A program made the position numbers and the translations under genes. From JBEKTW01 sp963727845 (GTDB taxonomy: Bacteria > Bacteroidota > Ignavibacteria > UBA10030 > SZUA-254), in contig CAVSHI010000006.1 in NCBI GenBank assembly GCA_963727845.1, positions 434,001 to 498,000 of the forward strand: 64,000 bases of DNA. The letters are read 5' to 3'. Of the stretch, positions 16,041-26,072 are shown piece by piece (position 1 is the stretch's first letter; every line of letters starts with the position of its first letter). The notes below the pieces were generated by a model. It did no database searches, was not told the DNA's origin, and worked only from the letters and a program-made list of their open reading frames with translations.

Positions 16041-16398
16041 AACGGCAGGGGAGAGTGGCACGCTGTCGGGAGGCACAAGGCGAAAATTGGCGCCCTCCTC
16101 ACCCGAATTTGCGGTAAGTGCGTAAGTCAGGTTAGGCGCTCGTTCTGGTGAAACCGTTGTCCGAAGAACTCCTTCGGAGAAACGGTTTGCAATCCGGATT
16201 TCGCGGGGCATAACCCACGACTTAAGTCGTGGGTTAGTTACACAGAGCTTTAGGTTCGAAGTCGTTTCAACGACTTCGAGCAGAGAGGGCAATGGGTTGG
16301 AACTGATCGATTCATCGGTCGGAGGGAATGTCAAGCTGTGAGGAGGTGGAGGATTTGAGAACAAAAACCAGCAGCGGACGCGTTCCTTTAACCGTTCT
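16041..16398. other. Intergenic region, 358 bp, three consecutive hairpins
   Basis: No gene seen. It separates converging genes (DinB-family on plus, lipoprotein on minus), and its middle is occupied by the hairpin trio at 16151-16278. Confidence 0.65.
16151..16278. repeat. Cluster of three strong palindromes
   Basis: First, 16151-16188: AAACCGTT pairs with AACGGTTT and TCCGAAG with CTTCGGA inside. Second, 16211-16236: a perfect 26-base palindrome centred on CTTAAG. Third, 16257-16278: a perfect 22-base palindrome (CGAAGTCGTT/AACGACTTCG). None has a T-run, so they are not classical terminators, though they lie between convergent genes and may act as such. Confidence 0.75.
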
Positions 16399-17718
16399 TC
16401 ATCTTCGATAACCACGCAGAACAATTGCACGCGCTCGAGAATATCCGACTGCAACAACCATCTTCTGCGTCACACATAGCCCTTCATACGAACCGTCAGG
16501 CAGAGCCACTTCCGGATAACTTTTCCAGGAAACTCCATTAAAGTGTCCGCATAGCCCAAAGGCTCCGACGACAAAAACATCGTTGGCGCCTGTGCCTCGG
16601 ATTCGGTTAGAGAAATATGGCGGGAGACTCAAAATGACATCCCACCAACTGGATTCGCCCTCCAACAAAGTACCTCCCCCAACGAATATCCGCTTTTGTG
16701 TAGTGAACCACACTGTGCTGATCGCATAAAGATTGTCCGGAAGTACTGTACCTACAGTCCCGTCGGCATTTATACTCAGAATCTTGTGGTCACCGGAAGT
16801 GTAAAGATTCGAAACAGCACACAAGATATCCACGGAATTATTTCTTGACACTCCCCAGATATCTTGAATATCCGCACTTGTCCCACTCTCCAAATTCGTC
16901 CAAGAGTTTCCATCGAAGCGGGCGGCACCTCCATTTACTCCGACTCCGTACAGGGATTGGCTTGGAGTTCCCCAAATTCTACTTACACCCTGGTTTGCTC
17001 CTAACACAGGATTTGGATTTCCCGGATATCCGCCGATCCAATAAGGTGCCAATCGTTCACTCTTCCCGTCCCAATGATATGCATTGCCATCAGCAAGCCA
17101 AATATCTGAAGGGGAGAAAGCAAAGATACCAGTAAGAGGTCGAATATTTTCATCAAATCCCTGCTGTGTTTGTGCAACGACCCTTTCAAGTTGCCACTTC
17201 TTGCCATTCCAAACGGCAACCCCAAAAGGTTGGGCCGTGAACTGTCCGCTCGAATCTCTTATATATAAGTCTCCCACTGCACAGACCAGAGTATCGTTGA
17301 TAATTGCCACATCATGGAGAATACTTGAAGCGCCGTCGCCAAGTGTGTCGACCATCCATGTGAAATCTTGGCTTGTGGTATCAAGCGTGGTGATAGTCAA
17401 AACATCACTGGAGTCTTGCGCAGTAGAGTCTAATGAAACATAGGCTTTGAAACTATAGGAATGCTTGGGTAGAAATCCACCCGTATTAATGTCAGTGTCC
17501 GGACCCACATACGGGGTCGTCAGGATCGACTCGCCAAGGTTTGTAAGGCGAAGTGTGTTGTACGGTTTTCCCTCGTTAACAAGCACGCGTAGCCAGGCAT
17601 CCGTTGAAGAGACATCTTCAGCCACAAGGTTTACTGCTCGCGTTGCAGGGCCAGTGCCATTATTGTTGCAACTGATAAGCAAACATGTCGTCAGCACTTC
17701 GGCAAGAATTTGTCTCAT
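16399..17718 (-). CDS. Predicted lipoprotein with beta-propeller-like repeats
   Basis: 439 residues. The N-terminus is a lipoprotein signal (hydrophobic run ending LISC, Cys near residue 17). The body holds repeated WNGKKW/FDGNSW/FNGVSWKSY units alternating with DIWLA/DIWGV/DVFVV strands, the pattern of a beta-propeller often seen in Bacteroidota surface proteins. I do not recognise a named family. A start at 17718 is chosen because GGAGG lies about 11 bases upstream and the signal peptide begins there; 40 bases separate it from the M28 peptidase, with which it is probably co-transcribed. Confidence 0.78.
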   Translation of the reverse strand: MRQILAEVLTTCLLISCNNNGTGPATRAVNLVAEDVSSTDAWLRVLVNEGKPYNTLRLTNLGESILTTPYVGPDTDINTGGFLPKHSYSFKAYVSLDSTAQDSSDVLTITTLDTTSQDFTWMVDTLGDGASSILHDVAIINDTLVCAVGDLYIRDSSGQFTAQPFGVAVWNGKKWQLERVVAQTQQGFDENIRPLTGIFAFSPSDIWLADGNAYHWDGKSERLAPYWIGGYPGNPNPVLGANQGVSRIWGTPSQSLYGVGVNGGAARFDGNSWTNLESGTSADIQDIWGVSRNNSVDILCAVSNLYTSGDHKILSINADGTVGTVLPDNLYAISTVWFTTQKRIFVGGGTLLEGESSWWDVILSLPPYFSNRIRGTGANDVFVVGAFGLCGHFNGVSWKSYPEVALPDGSYEGLCVTQKMVVAVGYSRARAIVLRGYRR

Positions 17719-17758
17719 GCGCTTATTGGCCTCCGATGAACAGCAGCTCGAATGAGCG

Positions 17759-20044
17759 TCAATTCCATTTCTTGTAGATGTGTTCCTCCACATACCGCGT
17801 GCGGAGGATGAACGACGTCAACTCCCGCTCGCAACGCATCGGGCAGGCGAGGGTGTCGTAGGTCACTTCAATTTCTTCCAACACGCTGTCTTTCCCGACC
17901 GACGCGAAATGAACGGGGATAGTGATGTTCGTGTCCGGAAATGAATACCATCGGAACACTCTTTCTTCCCCTTTCCCCGGTGGTCGTTCTCCCGTAGAAA
18001 AAATGGGACTCGTGAAGCCCGGGATCTCGTCTCTTCCCGTCGAGTAAACCACGTTTACGGTATATGGCCTCAGCTTTGAACGAAGCGACAGCTCGACGTC
18101 GAAGAAACATGTGTCGCCGGATTGCCTCGTTTGTTCTTTGCGTGTGATAGCCAGCCATGTAGTATCAAATTCAGGGCCGGGAATCAGATTCGCCGTCTGG
18201 CTTTTCGATGCGATCATGGTATCGGAAGATCCGTAATGCATGCGAACGCCGCTGAGGTACTCCGGACTTTCGATCGAGATTTCTTTTGAATGCTTCCCCA
18301 AGTCGACCTGCTGATTCACATAAACATCCCGGTACCAGAGTTTGTTGTACGTCGGTCGTGGAATGAGAAACACGCAGAGAGCAGTGCAGATTGTTAAGGA
18401 ACCAACCACCGTTTTCTTCGATGACAGAAATGCGCCGGCATTCCTCAGGCGGGCAGTGTCGCGGGCTACGGCGACAAGTCCATAGAGTACGGGCAGGAGA
18501 AAAAATGAATAGAAAATTATGATCCCGGCATTGACCCCGAATGCGACAGCGGAACTGACCGGCGGCATCCCCGCAAAGCTGTGCACGATGAGACCGAACC
18601 ACTCGCTGAAGAGAAGAAGGACAAATCCAATCGGTGCAATCAATGCGAAAATCACTTTTGGGATCCAATGTCTGGTCAGCATGGCGAGGCTGAAGAAGGC
18701 CAGCGCGAATGCCGGGTACACAACGACTTTCACGCCAAGCAACGTTGATAGAACGAGAAGGAGCGTCAGAAAGAAAGCCGCTCGCTTGAAGAAGACAAAC
18801 GGACATCGAGAGAGAGGAAATATCCGCGTCAGCTGTCCGGTGAGGCAAATTCCGAAGACGAGCGCAGCGGCAGCGAGCAGCTCGAACCACGGAAGGTCCG
18901 AGGTTGTCGGATGGCGAACCCCTTTGATGAAGCCGACAAGGTCGGATGAGAACCAGGCACAGGCGACAATGCATAGTGTAAACAGGATCATCTTTGTTCC
19001 CGACCAGCGCACGTGGTCCGGACTGTCGGGCGGCTCACGCCTCCGGCGGACGTCGGCGAAGGCCATAATCCCGAGAAGAATGCTCGCCGTGGCAAACAAC
19101 CACAAGGCCCAGAGTGGAAGAAAGAGAGGTGTCGATCCAATGAGAAGCAGCCAGTATTGCCCGGTTTTCCGGTCGGGGACGCCTCCGTCGAATCGCTCCG
19201 TGAGTTTTTGAACAACGTCGCCGGAACGCTTCAATCCCCGGCGGTCAAAATTCTCAAAATTGTCCCTCGGTGTGTGGATTGGTTTGCTTACGTCGGTCGT
19301 AAAGTCGATCGCCGGAATTCCGGCGTGGAGAAACGATTCATGGTCGGAACCGGAACCGCTCGGGGTGGCATAATTGAATGAGAAGAAGTGCGTCGGATAC
19401 CGGAGCCCGCTGTAACCGAGCTTGGAAAATTCTTCTATGGCAGCCCGGGTCAGCCATTCCGGGGCGCTCGCTCCGTGCGTGTCCGGGTCGATATCGATCA
19501 CGCCGATTCCGTTTGCCATATCGGTTTGGAGCATAAGGACGACGCTGTCGATATCGTCAAAGTGGTCGACGAAATACCTGGATCCTTCGAGTCCCTGTTC
19601 CTCGCCTCCGAAACAGCAGAAGAGCAGTGTCGATTGCATGTGCCTTTTCCCGAAAACACGCGCGAGCTCAATGACGGTCGAAGCCCCCGATCCGTCGTCA
19701 TCCGCTCCGGGGACTTCCGGTCCTGCGGAATCGATATGTCCCCCGATGCAGATCATCCGCTGGTGAGCGCCGCGTTTGATTCCGACGGCGATGCCGCTGG
19801 CGGTAATCGCGCGTGAGGAGCGATTCATCTTCATGATATAGGCGGTGTCGCATCCGTACTCCATGAATTTCCGGACGGCAAATTCCAGCGCTTTGTGCTC
19901 GGCGGGAGAACCCATCGGCCGGGGTCCAATGTCGACGCTCAGAACTTTGAGAATTTGCGTCGCGTTCTCCTGCGAGAAATCAGTTTGAGAATGAAGCGCC
20001 TGAGGAATGGAGAGGAGGATGGTAAGGAGGTACGCGAGTTTCAT
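17759..20044 (-). CDS. M28-family zinc peptidase with membrane domain
   Basis: 761 residues. A signal peptide leads into an M28 aminopeptidase domain with the expected di-zinc ligands: His103 in GGHIDS, Asp115 in GADDDGSG, the GEEQGLEGS Glu pair, Asp in LQTDMANG, and His in GSDHESF. About eight hydrophobic segments follow (roughly residues 300-560), then a C-terminal periplasmic domain. This resembles ER-type/Fxna-like M28 proteins fused to a membrane region. Its ATG overlaps the stop of the hydrolase gene upstream (ATGA), so the two are translationally coupled. The peptide substrate is unknown. Confidence 0.9.
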   Translation of the reverse strand: MKLAYLLTILLSIPQALHSQTDFSQENATQILKVLSVDIGPRPMGSPAEHKALEFAVRKFMEYGCDTAYIMKMNRSSRAITASGIAVGIKRGAHQRMICIGGHIDSAGPEVPGADDDGSGASTVIELARVFGKRHMQSTLLFCCFGGEEQGLEGSRYFVDHFDDIDSVVLMLQTDMANGIGVIDIDPDTHGASAPEWLTRAAIEEFSKLGYSGLRYPTHFFSFNYATPSGSGSDHESFLHAGIPAIDFTTDVSKPIHTPRDNFENFDRRGLKRSGDVVQKLTERFDGGVPDRKTGQYWLLLIGSTPLFLPLWALWLFATASILLGIMAFADVRRRREPPDSPDHVRWSGTKMILFTLCIVACAWFSSDLVGFIKGVRHPTTSDLPWFELLAAAALVFGICLTGQLTRIFPLSRCPFVFFKRAAFFLTLLLVLSTLLGVKVVVYPAFALAFFSLAMLTRHWIPKVIFALIAPIGFVLLLFSEWFGLIVHSFAGMPPVSSAVAFGVNAGIIIFYSFFLLPVLYGLVAVARDTARLRNAGAFLSSKKTVVGSLTICTALCVFLIPRPTYNKLWYRDVYVNQQVDLGKHSKEISIESPEYLSGVRMHYGSSDTMIASKSQTANLIPGPEFDTTWLAITRKEQTRQSGDTCFFDVELSLRSKLRPYTVNVVYSTGRDEIPGFTSPIFSTGERPPGKGEERVFRWYSFPDTNITIPVHFASVGKDSVLEEIEVTYDTLACPMRCERELTSFILRTRYVEEHIYKKWN

Positions 20045-20952
20045 CGAAGGTATTTCCGGAAGAAATCCAACAATGTTCGCGAGTAGCGTTCTCCGGCAAT
20101 TGTCCAGGTGTCGTTGTGCCTCGCCCCTTCGATCGGGAAAAGTTCTTTCGGTTTTCGCTTGCGCTCGTACAACATCATTGTGTATTTGTGGTCGATGAGA
20201 TGGTTGTCGGTACCGTATACAAAGAGTATGGGGATGTCGATGCGCCCGGCAACGTTAAGCGGTGACACGTCATTCGCCTTGAAATGAGCCATGAACTCGG
20301 AACGCTTGATGACAATGTTGCGAAGGTAATGCAAGGGCAGTTTGATCATGCGTTTCTGGTAATTGTCGAAGATCGTTCTCAGTGTCGCGAACGAATTTTC
20401 CGCGACAACCGCGCCGATGCGTTCATCGATTCCTGCCGCCTGAATCGCCACCGCGGCACCCATCGACGTACCGAACGCGCCGATTTTCCCGAGGGTCAGG
20501 TCGGACCGTGTTTCCAGGTAGTCGATGACCTTTGAGACGTTCGTGCTTTTCGTAGTAGCCATAGGTGCAGTAGGTGCCGCCACTCAGACCGTGGCGGCGG
20601 GAATCGTAGAGGAAGACATTATAATGATCGTCGTGAAGCAATTTCGCAAGCCGGATTCCGTCGATCTTACAATCGGCGACGCCGTGCAGGTAAATGATCG
20701 TCCCTTCGACGGGAGGCGAACCTTTGATGAGCCAGCCGTACAGCTTGACATTTCCGTCAACGAGAATGTTGACATCTTCGCACGATAGTCCGGCATCGGA
20801 GGGAGCGAGCGGCTGTCCCAACGCGCCGTAAAAGTCGGCAGTCCGCCGCCGCGGTTGGAGCAGGAAGCGTCTGGTCCGACAAAAAAGAGGACGATCGTCG
20901 CGCTCAGAAGAAAAACAAACAGAGCCGTTGCAAGTGCAAGGAGAAGACTCAT
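20041..20952 (-). pseudogene. Alpha/beta hydrolase with two frameshifts
   Basis: Membrane-anchored serine hydrolase of the BEM46/ABHD13-like type. From ATG 20952 a membrane anchor (LLALATALFVFLLSATIVLFF) is followed, after a net -1 shift somewhere in 20835-20875, by NVKLYGWLIKG, TIIYLHGVAD (oxyanion region) and YDSRRHGLSGG. Near 20541 one extra base (minus-strand CACGAACGTC) moves the protein to the +1 frame, where VSKVIDYLE, the nucleophile elbow GTSMGAA, and the Asp/His region (YGTDNHLID, EGARHNDTW) complete the domain. All catalytic residues survive if the frames are joined. It is either a decaying gene or hit by two sequence errors. It overlaps the M28 gene by 4 bases. Confidence 0.78.
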
Positions 20953-21514
20953 CGTGGATTCGTTGGTATATTAAATGTAATATACGCAGAGACGGTCTTG
21001 GAGTCAACTGTCCCCGTGCCGGCGGCGCGTCATTTTCGTTCTCGATTGCGACGCCAAACTCCCCTCGATTCTCCTTGGTCTCTTCGGGGTCAAAACCTCA
21101 CCGCAAGGGACGCAGAGAGAAAACCCGCAAAGGTCGCAAAGGGAAATGGCAGTGGCCGATATTACGTTTTTCGTGTCTTCGTGCCTTCGTGGTTATTCTT
21201 TTGGGTGAGATTCCAGAACTAAAAACTTTACCACTAAGACACAAAGGCAGGAACGGATCTTGTGTCTTCGTTATTACATTTATCGTTGCCAGGGCCATTC
21301 CGATCATAGGCCCAGTCAGAACGCATCATTGTAATCAGCGTTATCAGCGGTCTCTTTGCGCCCCCTTTGCGCTCTCTGCGGTTTGTCTTTTCTTGAACAA
21401 GTCCCCTATTGGCACGCGCAAGTTCGTGACCGCGGGGCAGCGCACAATACTAGACAGCAACAACTCCTCCCGCGTTTTGAATACGGGGTCGTTCTTCGTA
21501 TATTTTCATCCCGT
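20953..21514. other. Intergenic region, 562 bp, dominated by a dispersed repeat
   Basis: No gene. It separates divergent genes. The central half is the ~280-bp repeat (21101-21381). A long open frame runs through it, but the identical frame recurs in the second, inverted copy, which shows it is the repeat being translated. Confidence 0.65.
21101..21381 (+). repeat. ~280-bp dispersed repeat, copy 1
   Basis: Matches the reverse complement of 42906-43184 with only scattered differences. It contains words ACGAAGGCACGAAGACACG (on the minus strand) and GCGCAAAG, and its ends are related in inverted orientation (CCGCA...CAGAGAG at the left, CTCTCTGCGG at the right). No transposase is encoded. Confidence 0.9.
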
Positions 21515-22622
21515 ATGAATACGCCAGGAAAAATTGCCATTGTCCATGATTGGATGGTCACGATGCGCGGCGGGGAAAAGGTGCTTGAAGTCCTTTGCGA
21601 GTTGTTCCCGGACGCAACCATTTTCACGCTCGTCCATCGCAAAGGCGCTCTTTCTCCGACGATCGAGCGAATGAAGATCGTGACCTCGTTCATCCAGAAC
21701 CTGCCGTTCGGGAAGAGCGCCTACCAGCGGTATCTCCCGCTGTTTCCGGCAGCTGTCGAACGCCTGGACGTCCGCGATTTTGATATCGTAATTTCCAGCA
21801 GCCACGCCGTCGCGAAAGGTGTTCGGGTTCGAAACGATGCATTGCATGTGTGCTATTGCTACACTCCCATGCGTTACATCTGGGACCAGTACGATGAGTA
21901 CTTTGGTCCGGGGAGGTCGTCGCTTGCCAACCGGCTCGCGATGAAGATGTTTGTCAATTATCTGCGCCGGTGGGATCGGCGAACCGCCCGGAATGTGAAC
22001 CACTTCGTCGCGATTTCCCAGAACGTGCGGGAGCGGATCAAGAGAATCTACGATCGCGACGCAACGGTTATTTATTCCTCCGGTCGATGTTCAACGCTAC
22101 AGATTGTCAGGAAAGGATGAAGGCTATTACCTGATCGTCTCGGCCCTCGTTCCATACAAGCGAGTGGACCTGGCGGTGGAAGCTTTCAACCATCTTGGTG
22201 AAAAGCTGGTAATCATTGGCACGGGCTCGGAGCAGAAGCGGCTCAAGTCCATGGCGAGGAAGAATATCGAATTTTTGGGCTGGGTCGATGACCAATATCT
22301 CCCGTCGTATTTCGAGGGGTGCCGCGCGTTGATATTCCCGGGGGAAGAAGATTTTGGAATAGTCCCGGTGGAGGCGATGGCGACCGGGAAACCCGTCATC
22401 GCCTATGCGAAGGGAGGCGCGCTGGAGACCGTCGTCGACGGTACGACCGGCATTCTCTTCCGGGAGCCGACGGTCGGGAGCCTGGAGCAAGCGGTGCGCG
22501 GTCTGGGGAAAACGGCATTCAAGCCCGAATCCATACGGTTCCACGCTCAACAATTTGACCGCGCCATTTTCAAGGAACGAATACGACAATTTATCGCAAC
22601 AGCCGGCGGCGGGAAGAACTAG
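21515..22622 (+). CDS. GT4-family glycosyltransferase, interrupted by a +1 frameshift
   Basis: Glycosyltransferase family 4, GT-B fold, probably acting on surface polysaccharide. The N-terminal acceptor domain starts IAIVHDWMVTMRGGEKVLE. The first frame fails at about 22076, where GTT ATT TAT is followed by TCC TCC; skipping one T gives CCT CCG GTC GAT (PPVDVQRY), the usual linker before the donor domain. The second part then runs YLIVSALVPYKRVDLAVEAF, the nucleotide-sugar-binding GEEDFGIVPVEAMATGKPVIAY, and ends at 22622. Joined length is about 368 residues, normal for the family. The sequence upstream of ATG 21515 is open but is repeat DNA; no clear ribosome-binding site is seen. Confidence 0.85.
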
Positions 22623-22674
22623 TTGTAGGGGCACCAGGTTTTCGCGGGATGGAACTTACTTTCCTTGACTTTCG

Positions 22675-22703
22675 TTGAAATTTCAGTTAATTTTCATTAT
22701 AAT
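22675..22703 (+). promoter_or_regulatory. Sigma70-like promoter of the uppS-bamA-lpx operon
   Basis: TTGAAA (22675-22680), a 17-base spacer, then a perfect TATAAT (22698-22703), followed 38 bases later by the uppS start. It is the best promoter match I find in the window and precedes a run of at least eight tightly spaced genes. Confidence 0.65.
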
Positions 22704-22741
22704 TCAACGAATATCCCATCGATAAAGCAGGAATCGCAAAG

Positions 22742-23578
22742 GTGAGCACGCGCGGCGTCAAGCATGCGACTGGATCTGACAAGAAGTTGCAAGAGGACTT
22801 GATGCAGAGCGGAAACATCCCCGTGCATATCGCCGTCATTATGGACGGCAACGGGAGATGGGCAAAGCAGCGAGGCCTGCCGCGGATCGCGGGGCATAAC
22901 GAGGGGGTGGAATCCGTCCGCGACACTGTGGAAGCGTGCGGTCAACTCGGTGTCAAACATCTTACGTTGTATGCTTTCTCCACGGAAAACTGGAAGCGGC
23001 CAAAAGAGGAAGTCTCCCTGCTGATGCGTCTCCTCATGCGCGCGCTACGCGACGAGACGGATAAACTGCATCAGAACAACGTATCCGTGCATGCCATCGG
23101 AGAGATCTCGGCCTTGCCGCAGGAAGTTCAGGACGAGTTGTTCGACGCAATCGAGAAAACGAAACACAACACGGGGTTGAGTCTCCATCTCGCTTTGAGC
23201 TACAGCGGAAGGTGGGATATAACGAACGCCGTCAAGAAGATCGTAGCCGATGCCAGAGAAAACAAAGTGTTGCCCGAACAGGTCGACGACCGCCTGATTT
23301 CCCGGTATCTGTCGATGAGCAACGCTCCCGACCCGGACCTGATGGTCCGGACGAGCGGGGAATTCCGTATCAGCAATTTTCTCCTCTGGCAGCTTGCGTA
23401 CGCGGAAATTTACATCAGCGATTGTTACTGGCCGGAATTCCGCCGTAAAGAGCTTTACAAAGCCATCAAGGAATTCCAGCAGCGCGAGCGGCGCTTTGGA
23501 ATGGTGAGCGAACAACTTCCCTCCGGCCAACACAAAGAGACATACATTCGAAAACTCATCAAAAGTGTATCGGGTTAA
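22742..23578 (+). CDS. uppS: Undecaprenyl diphosphate synthase
   Basis: 278-residue cis-prenyltransferase making the C55 lipid carrier for peptidoglycan and LPS. The signature VIMDGNGRWAKQRG with catalytic Asp is near residue 33, followed by LYAFSTENWKRP and, at the C-terminal end, RTSGEFRISNF and YWPEF. The start is GTG at 22742, with AGGAAT about 9 bases upstream; an ATG at 22802 is a shorter option. It overlaps bamA by 14 bases. First gene of the envelope operon. Confidence 0.95.
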   Translation: MSTRGVKHATGSDKKLQEDLMQSGNIPVHIAVIMDGNGRWAKQRGLPRIAGHNEGVESVRDTVEACGQLGVKHLTLYAFSTENWKRPKEEVSLLMRLLMRALRDETDKLHQNNVSVHAIGEISALPQEVQDELFDAIEKTKHNTGLSLHLALSYSGRWDITNAVKKIVADARENKVLPEQVDDRLISRYLSMSNAPDPDLMVRTSGEFRISNFLLWQLAYAEIYISDCYWPEFRRKELYKAIKEFQQRERRFGMVSEQLPSGQHKETYIRKLIKSVSG

Positions 23579-26030
23579 CAGCATCGTACGTCCATTCATA
23601 CTTCTCCTGGCAGGGATACTCCTCTCAAGCAGCGGTGCAAGTGCACAACAGGCGAAGGGGGTGACATACAAAATTCTCGGCGTTTCTGTCGAAGGGAACG
23701 ATCCCAATAGCGGTACCGAGCCGGGCGCGATAATCGAGCGGTCCGGGCTGAAGGTGGGGGATGAAATCACTGTCCCAGGCGAGCAGATGCGCCAGGCGAT
23801 CACCCGATTGTGGTCGTTAAAAATATTTTCCGATGTCCAGATTCTCGTCGAACGGAAGGTGGATAACGGAGCATACCTGCTCATCAAGCTGGCTGAGTAT
23901 CCGAGACTTTCGCATCTGGACATTAGCGGCGCGGACGATGTCAGTCAGGATGATATCAATAAGAAGATTTCAATCGTCAAGGGACAGATTATCACGCCGA
24001 ATGACGTCAATCACATTTTGCAGACTGTCAGGAAAATGTATGAGGAAGAAGGCCACCTCCTGGCGGAGATCAAAACGGAAATGGTGAAGGACGACTCCAG
24101 CAAATCGAGCCGGGTTATTCTGAAGCTTAAGATCGATGAAGGACCGCGCGTGACCATCGATAAAGTCCATTTTGCCGGCAACGTGGCAATCCCGGAGGAT
24201 GACCTGAAAGGAGCCATGGATGACACAAAAGAGAAGTCATGGTGGCAATTCTGGTCCCGGCCGAAGCTTGAAAAGAAGAAGTTCGAGGACGACAAGGACC
24301 GTGTCCTGAAGTACTACCGCAAGCACGGTTATCTCGACGCTGAAATTGTGTCCGATTCAACCTGGTATAGCCAGGACAAAAAGAAAGTCACAGTGCTCAT
24401 TAATGTTCGCGAAGGCCCTCAGTACAAAGTCCGTACGATCACGTGGGATGGAGCGACCGTTTATAAACCCGAAGTGCTCACGGAACGCCTCGGGTTCCAT
24501 GCCGGAGATGTTTTCGACCAGGAGCGCTTCGACCAGAATTTGCGGAACAGCCCCGACCAGAACGACGTCGCTTCGTTGTATCTCGACAACGGGTACCTCA
24601 TGTTCAGCCTTGAGCCCGAATTCATCCGTGTTCGTTGCGATAGCGCGAGCGCTGCGCCGGCGATCGGCGGCAAAGCCGGCCAGACTGATACACTTCCCGG
24701 GAGCGGTTGCCTGGACATCGCAATCCACGTGCTCGAGCGCAATCAGTTCCGGGTGGGGAAGGTCGACATCAAAGGAAATACCAAGACGCATGATTATGTG
24801 ATCCGCCGGGAGTTGAAGACGAAACCAGGAGATTATTTCAGCCGGGCTGCGATCATGCGGAGTCTACGCCAGCTTTCACAGCTTAATTATTTCAATCCCG
24901 AAAAGCTCAAGCCGGATTACAGAATCGTCGACGAAAAAACGGTCGATCTGACGTACGAGGTGGAGGAAAAATCGAGCGACAATGTGAATGCCTCGGTCGG
25001 GTACAGCGGCGTATACGGAGTGACCGGTGCGATCGGATTTACCATCGCTAACTTCGCGTTGAATGACCCTCTGGGCGGAGGGGCTGGGCAGATACTGAGC
25101 TTTCAGTGGCAATTTGGAGAGGGTTCGCGGTTAAGGACGTTCTCGCTGGGCTTCACGGAGCCGTGGCTCAATAATACTCCCACAACGCTCGGCGTCAACT
25201 TGTTCGACACCCGGCAAATCTATGGCGTCGATCTGGAAGAAACAGGAGTCTCCGTTCGGGTCGGCCGGCAGCTGAGGTGGCCCGACGATTACTTCCGGGC
25301 TGACTGGACGGCGCGGTACCAGGACAACGATGTTCACAACAACGGCGGTATCCTGCTGTACCAACTCGGGAAAACGACCCAGTACGCCGTGAACCAGACG
25401 ATTTCCCGCAACAGTACCGACAGCCCGATTTTCCCGACGATCGGATCCCTCGTTGCGTTGTCGATTGACCTCTCCGGGCCACCCATTCTTCCCGGAAATG
25501 TTTCTTATGTCAAAGAGCTTTTCAACGCGGAATTCTATACGCCGGTCATGGGCTCAAGCCGTCTCGTCATTTACACTTCCACATCGCTCGGTTACATCGA
25601 CGGTCTTCGGCAAAACGCCAACATACCCTACCTGGATAAATTCTTCATGGGTGGAACGGGCATTGGCTATGCGGCGACAACGCCGCTCCGGGGATACGAT
25701 GACCGGTCGATCGGCCCCAGGGACAACCTCGGGAATGAAATCGGTGGTAACGTGATGGTGAAACATACTGCCGAGCTCCGCCTCGCAGTGACGCTGAATC
25801 CGATGCCGGTCTATTTGCTGACGTTCGCCGAGGGTGGAAACGTCTTCGCGGATTTTACCCACGCTGATCTGTTCGACCTGAAACGGTCGTATGGATTCGG
25901 CGCTCGAATCCTCATCAATCCCATCGGGATGGTGGGATTTGATTACGGTTACGGCGCCGACCATGTCCTCTCAACGAACGGGGGACCGGACGGCTGGCGG
26001 TTTCATTTCCAATTCGGAAAAGGGTTTTAA
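23565..26030 (+). CDS. bamA: Outer-membrane protein assembly factor BamA
   Basis: 821-residue Omp85 protein that inserts beta-barrel proteins into the outer membrane. A signal peptide ends around GASAQQ (residue 28), several POTRA domains follow (residues about 30-430, strongly charged), then the 16-strand barrel ending in the C-terminal aromatic FHFQFGKGF. The barrel contains the GGTGIGYAATTPLRGYDDR lid-loop motif. GTG at 23565 is the start and lies within the end of uppS, so translation is coupled. Confidence 0.95.
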   Translation: MYRVNSIVRPFILLLAGILLSSSGASAQQAKGVTYKILGVSVEGNDPNSGTEPGAIIERSGLKVGDEITVPGEQMRQAITRLWSLKIFSDVQILVERKVDNGAYLLIKLAEYPRLSHLDISGADDVSQDDINKKISIVKGQIITPNDVNHILQTVRKMYEEEGHLLAEIKTEMVKDDSSKSSRVILKLKIDEGPRVTIDKVHFAGNVAIPEDDLKGAMDDTKEKSWWQFWSRPKLEKKKFEDDKDRVLKYYRKHGYLDAEIVSDSTWYSQDKKKVTVLINVREGPQYKVRTITWDGATVYKPEVLTERLGFHAGDVFDQERFDQNLRNSPDQNDVASLYLDNGYLMFSLEPEFIRVRCDSASAAPAIGGKAGQTDTLPGSGCLDIAIHVLERNQFRVGKVDIKGNTKTHDYVIRRELKTKPGDYFSRAAIMRSLRQLSQLNYFNPEKLKPDYRIVDEKTVDLTYEVEEKSSDNVNASVGYSGVYGVTGAIGFTIANFALNDPLGGGAGQILSFQWQFGEGSRLRTFSLGFTEPWLNNTPTTLGVNLFDTRQIYGVDLEETGVSVRVGRQLRWPDDYFRADWTARYQDNDVHNNGGILLYQLGKTTQYAVNQTISRNSTDSPIFPTIGSLVALSIDLSGPPILPGNVSYVKELFNAEFYTPVMGSSRLVIYTSTSLGYIDGLRQNANIPYLDKFFMGGTGIGYAATTPLRGYDDRSIGPRDNLGNEIGGNVMVKHTAELRLAVTLNPMPVYLLTFAEGGNVFADFTHADLFDLKRSYGFGARILINPIGMVGFDYGYGADHVLSTNGGPDGWRFHFQFGKGF

Positions 26031-26072
26031 TCAAATCATCCACACTTCAACTTAACATGAAAAGGAACTACC

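Noticed and set aside
21101..21381. Insertion sequence
   Set aside because: No transposase fragment, no clear target duplication, and too short; kept as a dispersed repeat.
20928..21518. Long open frame across the 280-bp repeat
   Set aside because: The same translation recurs, in reverse, in the second copy at 42802-43224; it is repeat DNA read as protein, without a ribosome-binding site or family motifs.
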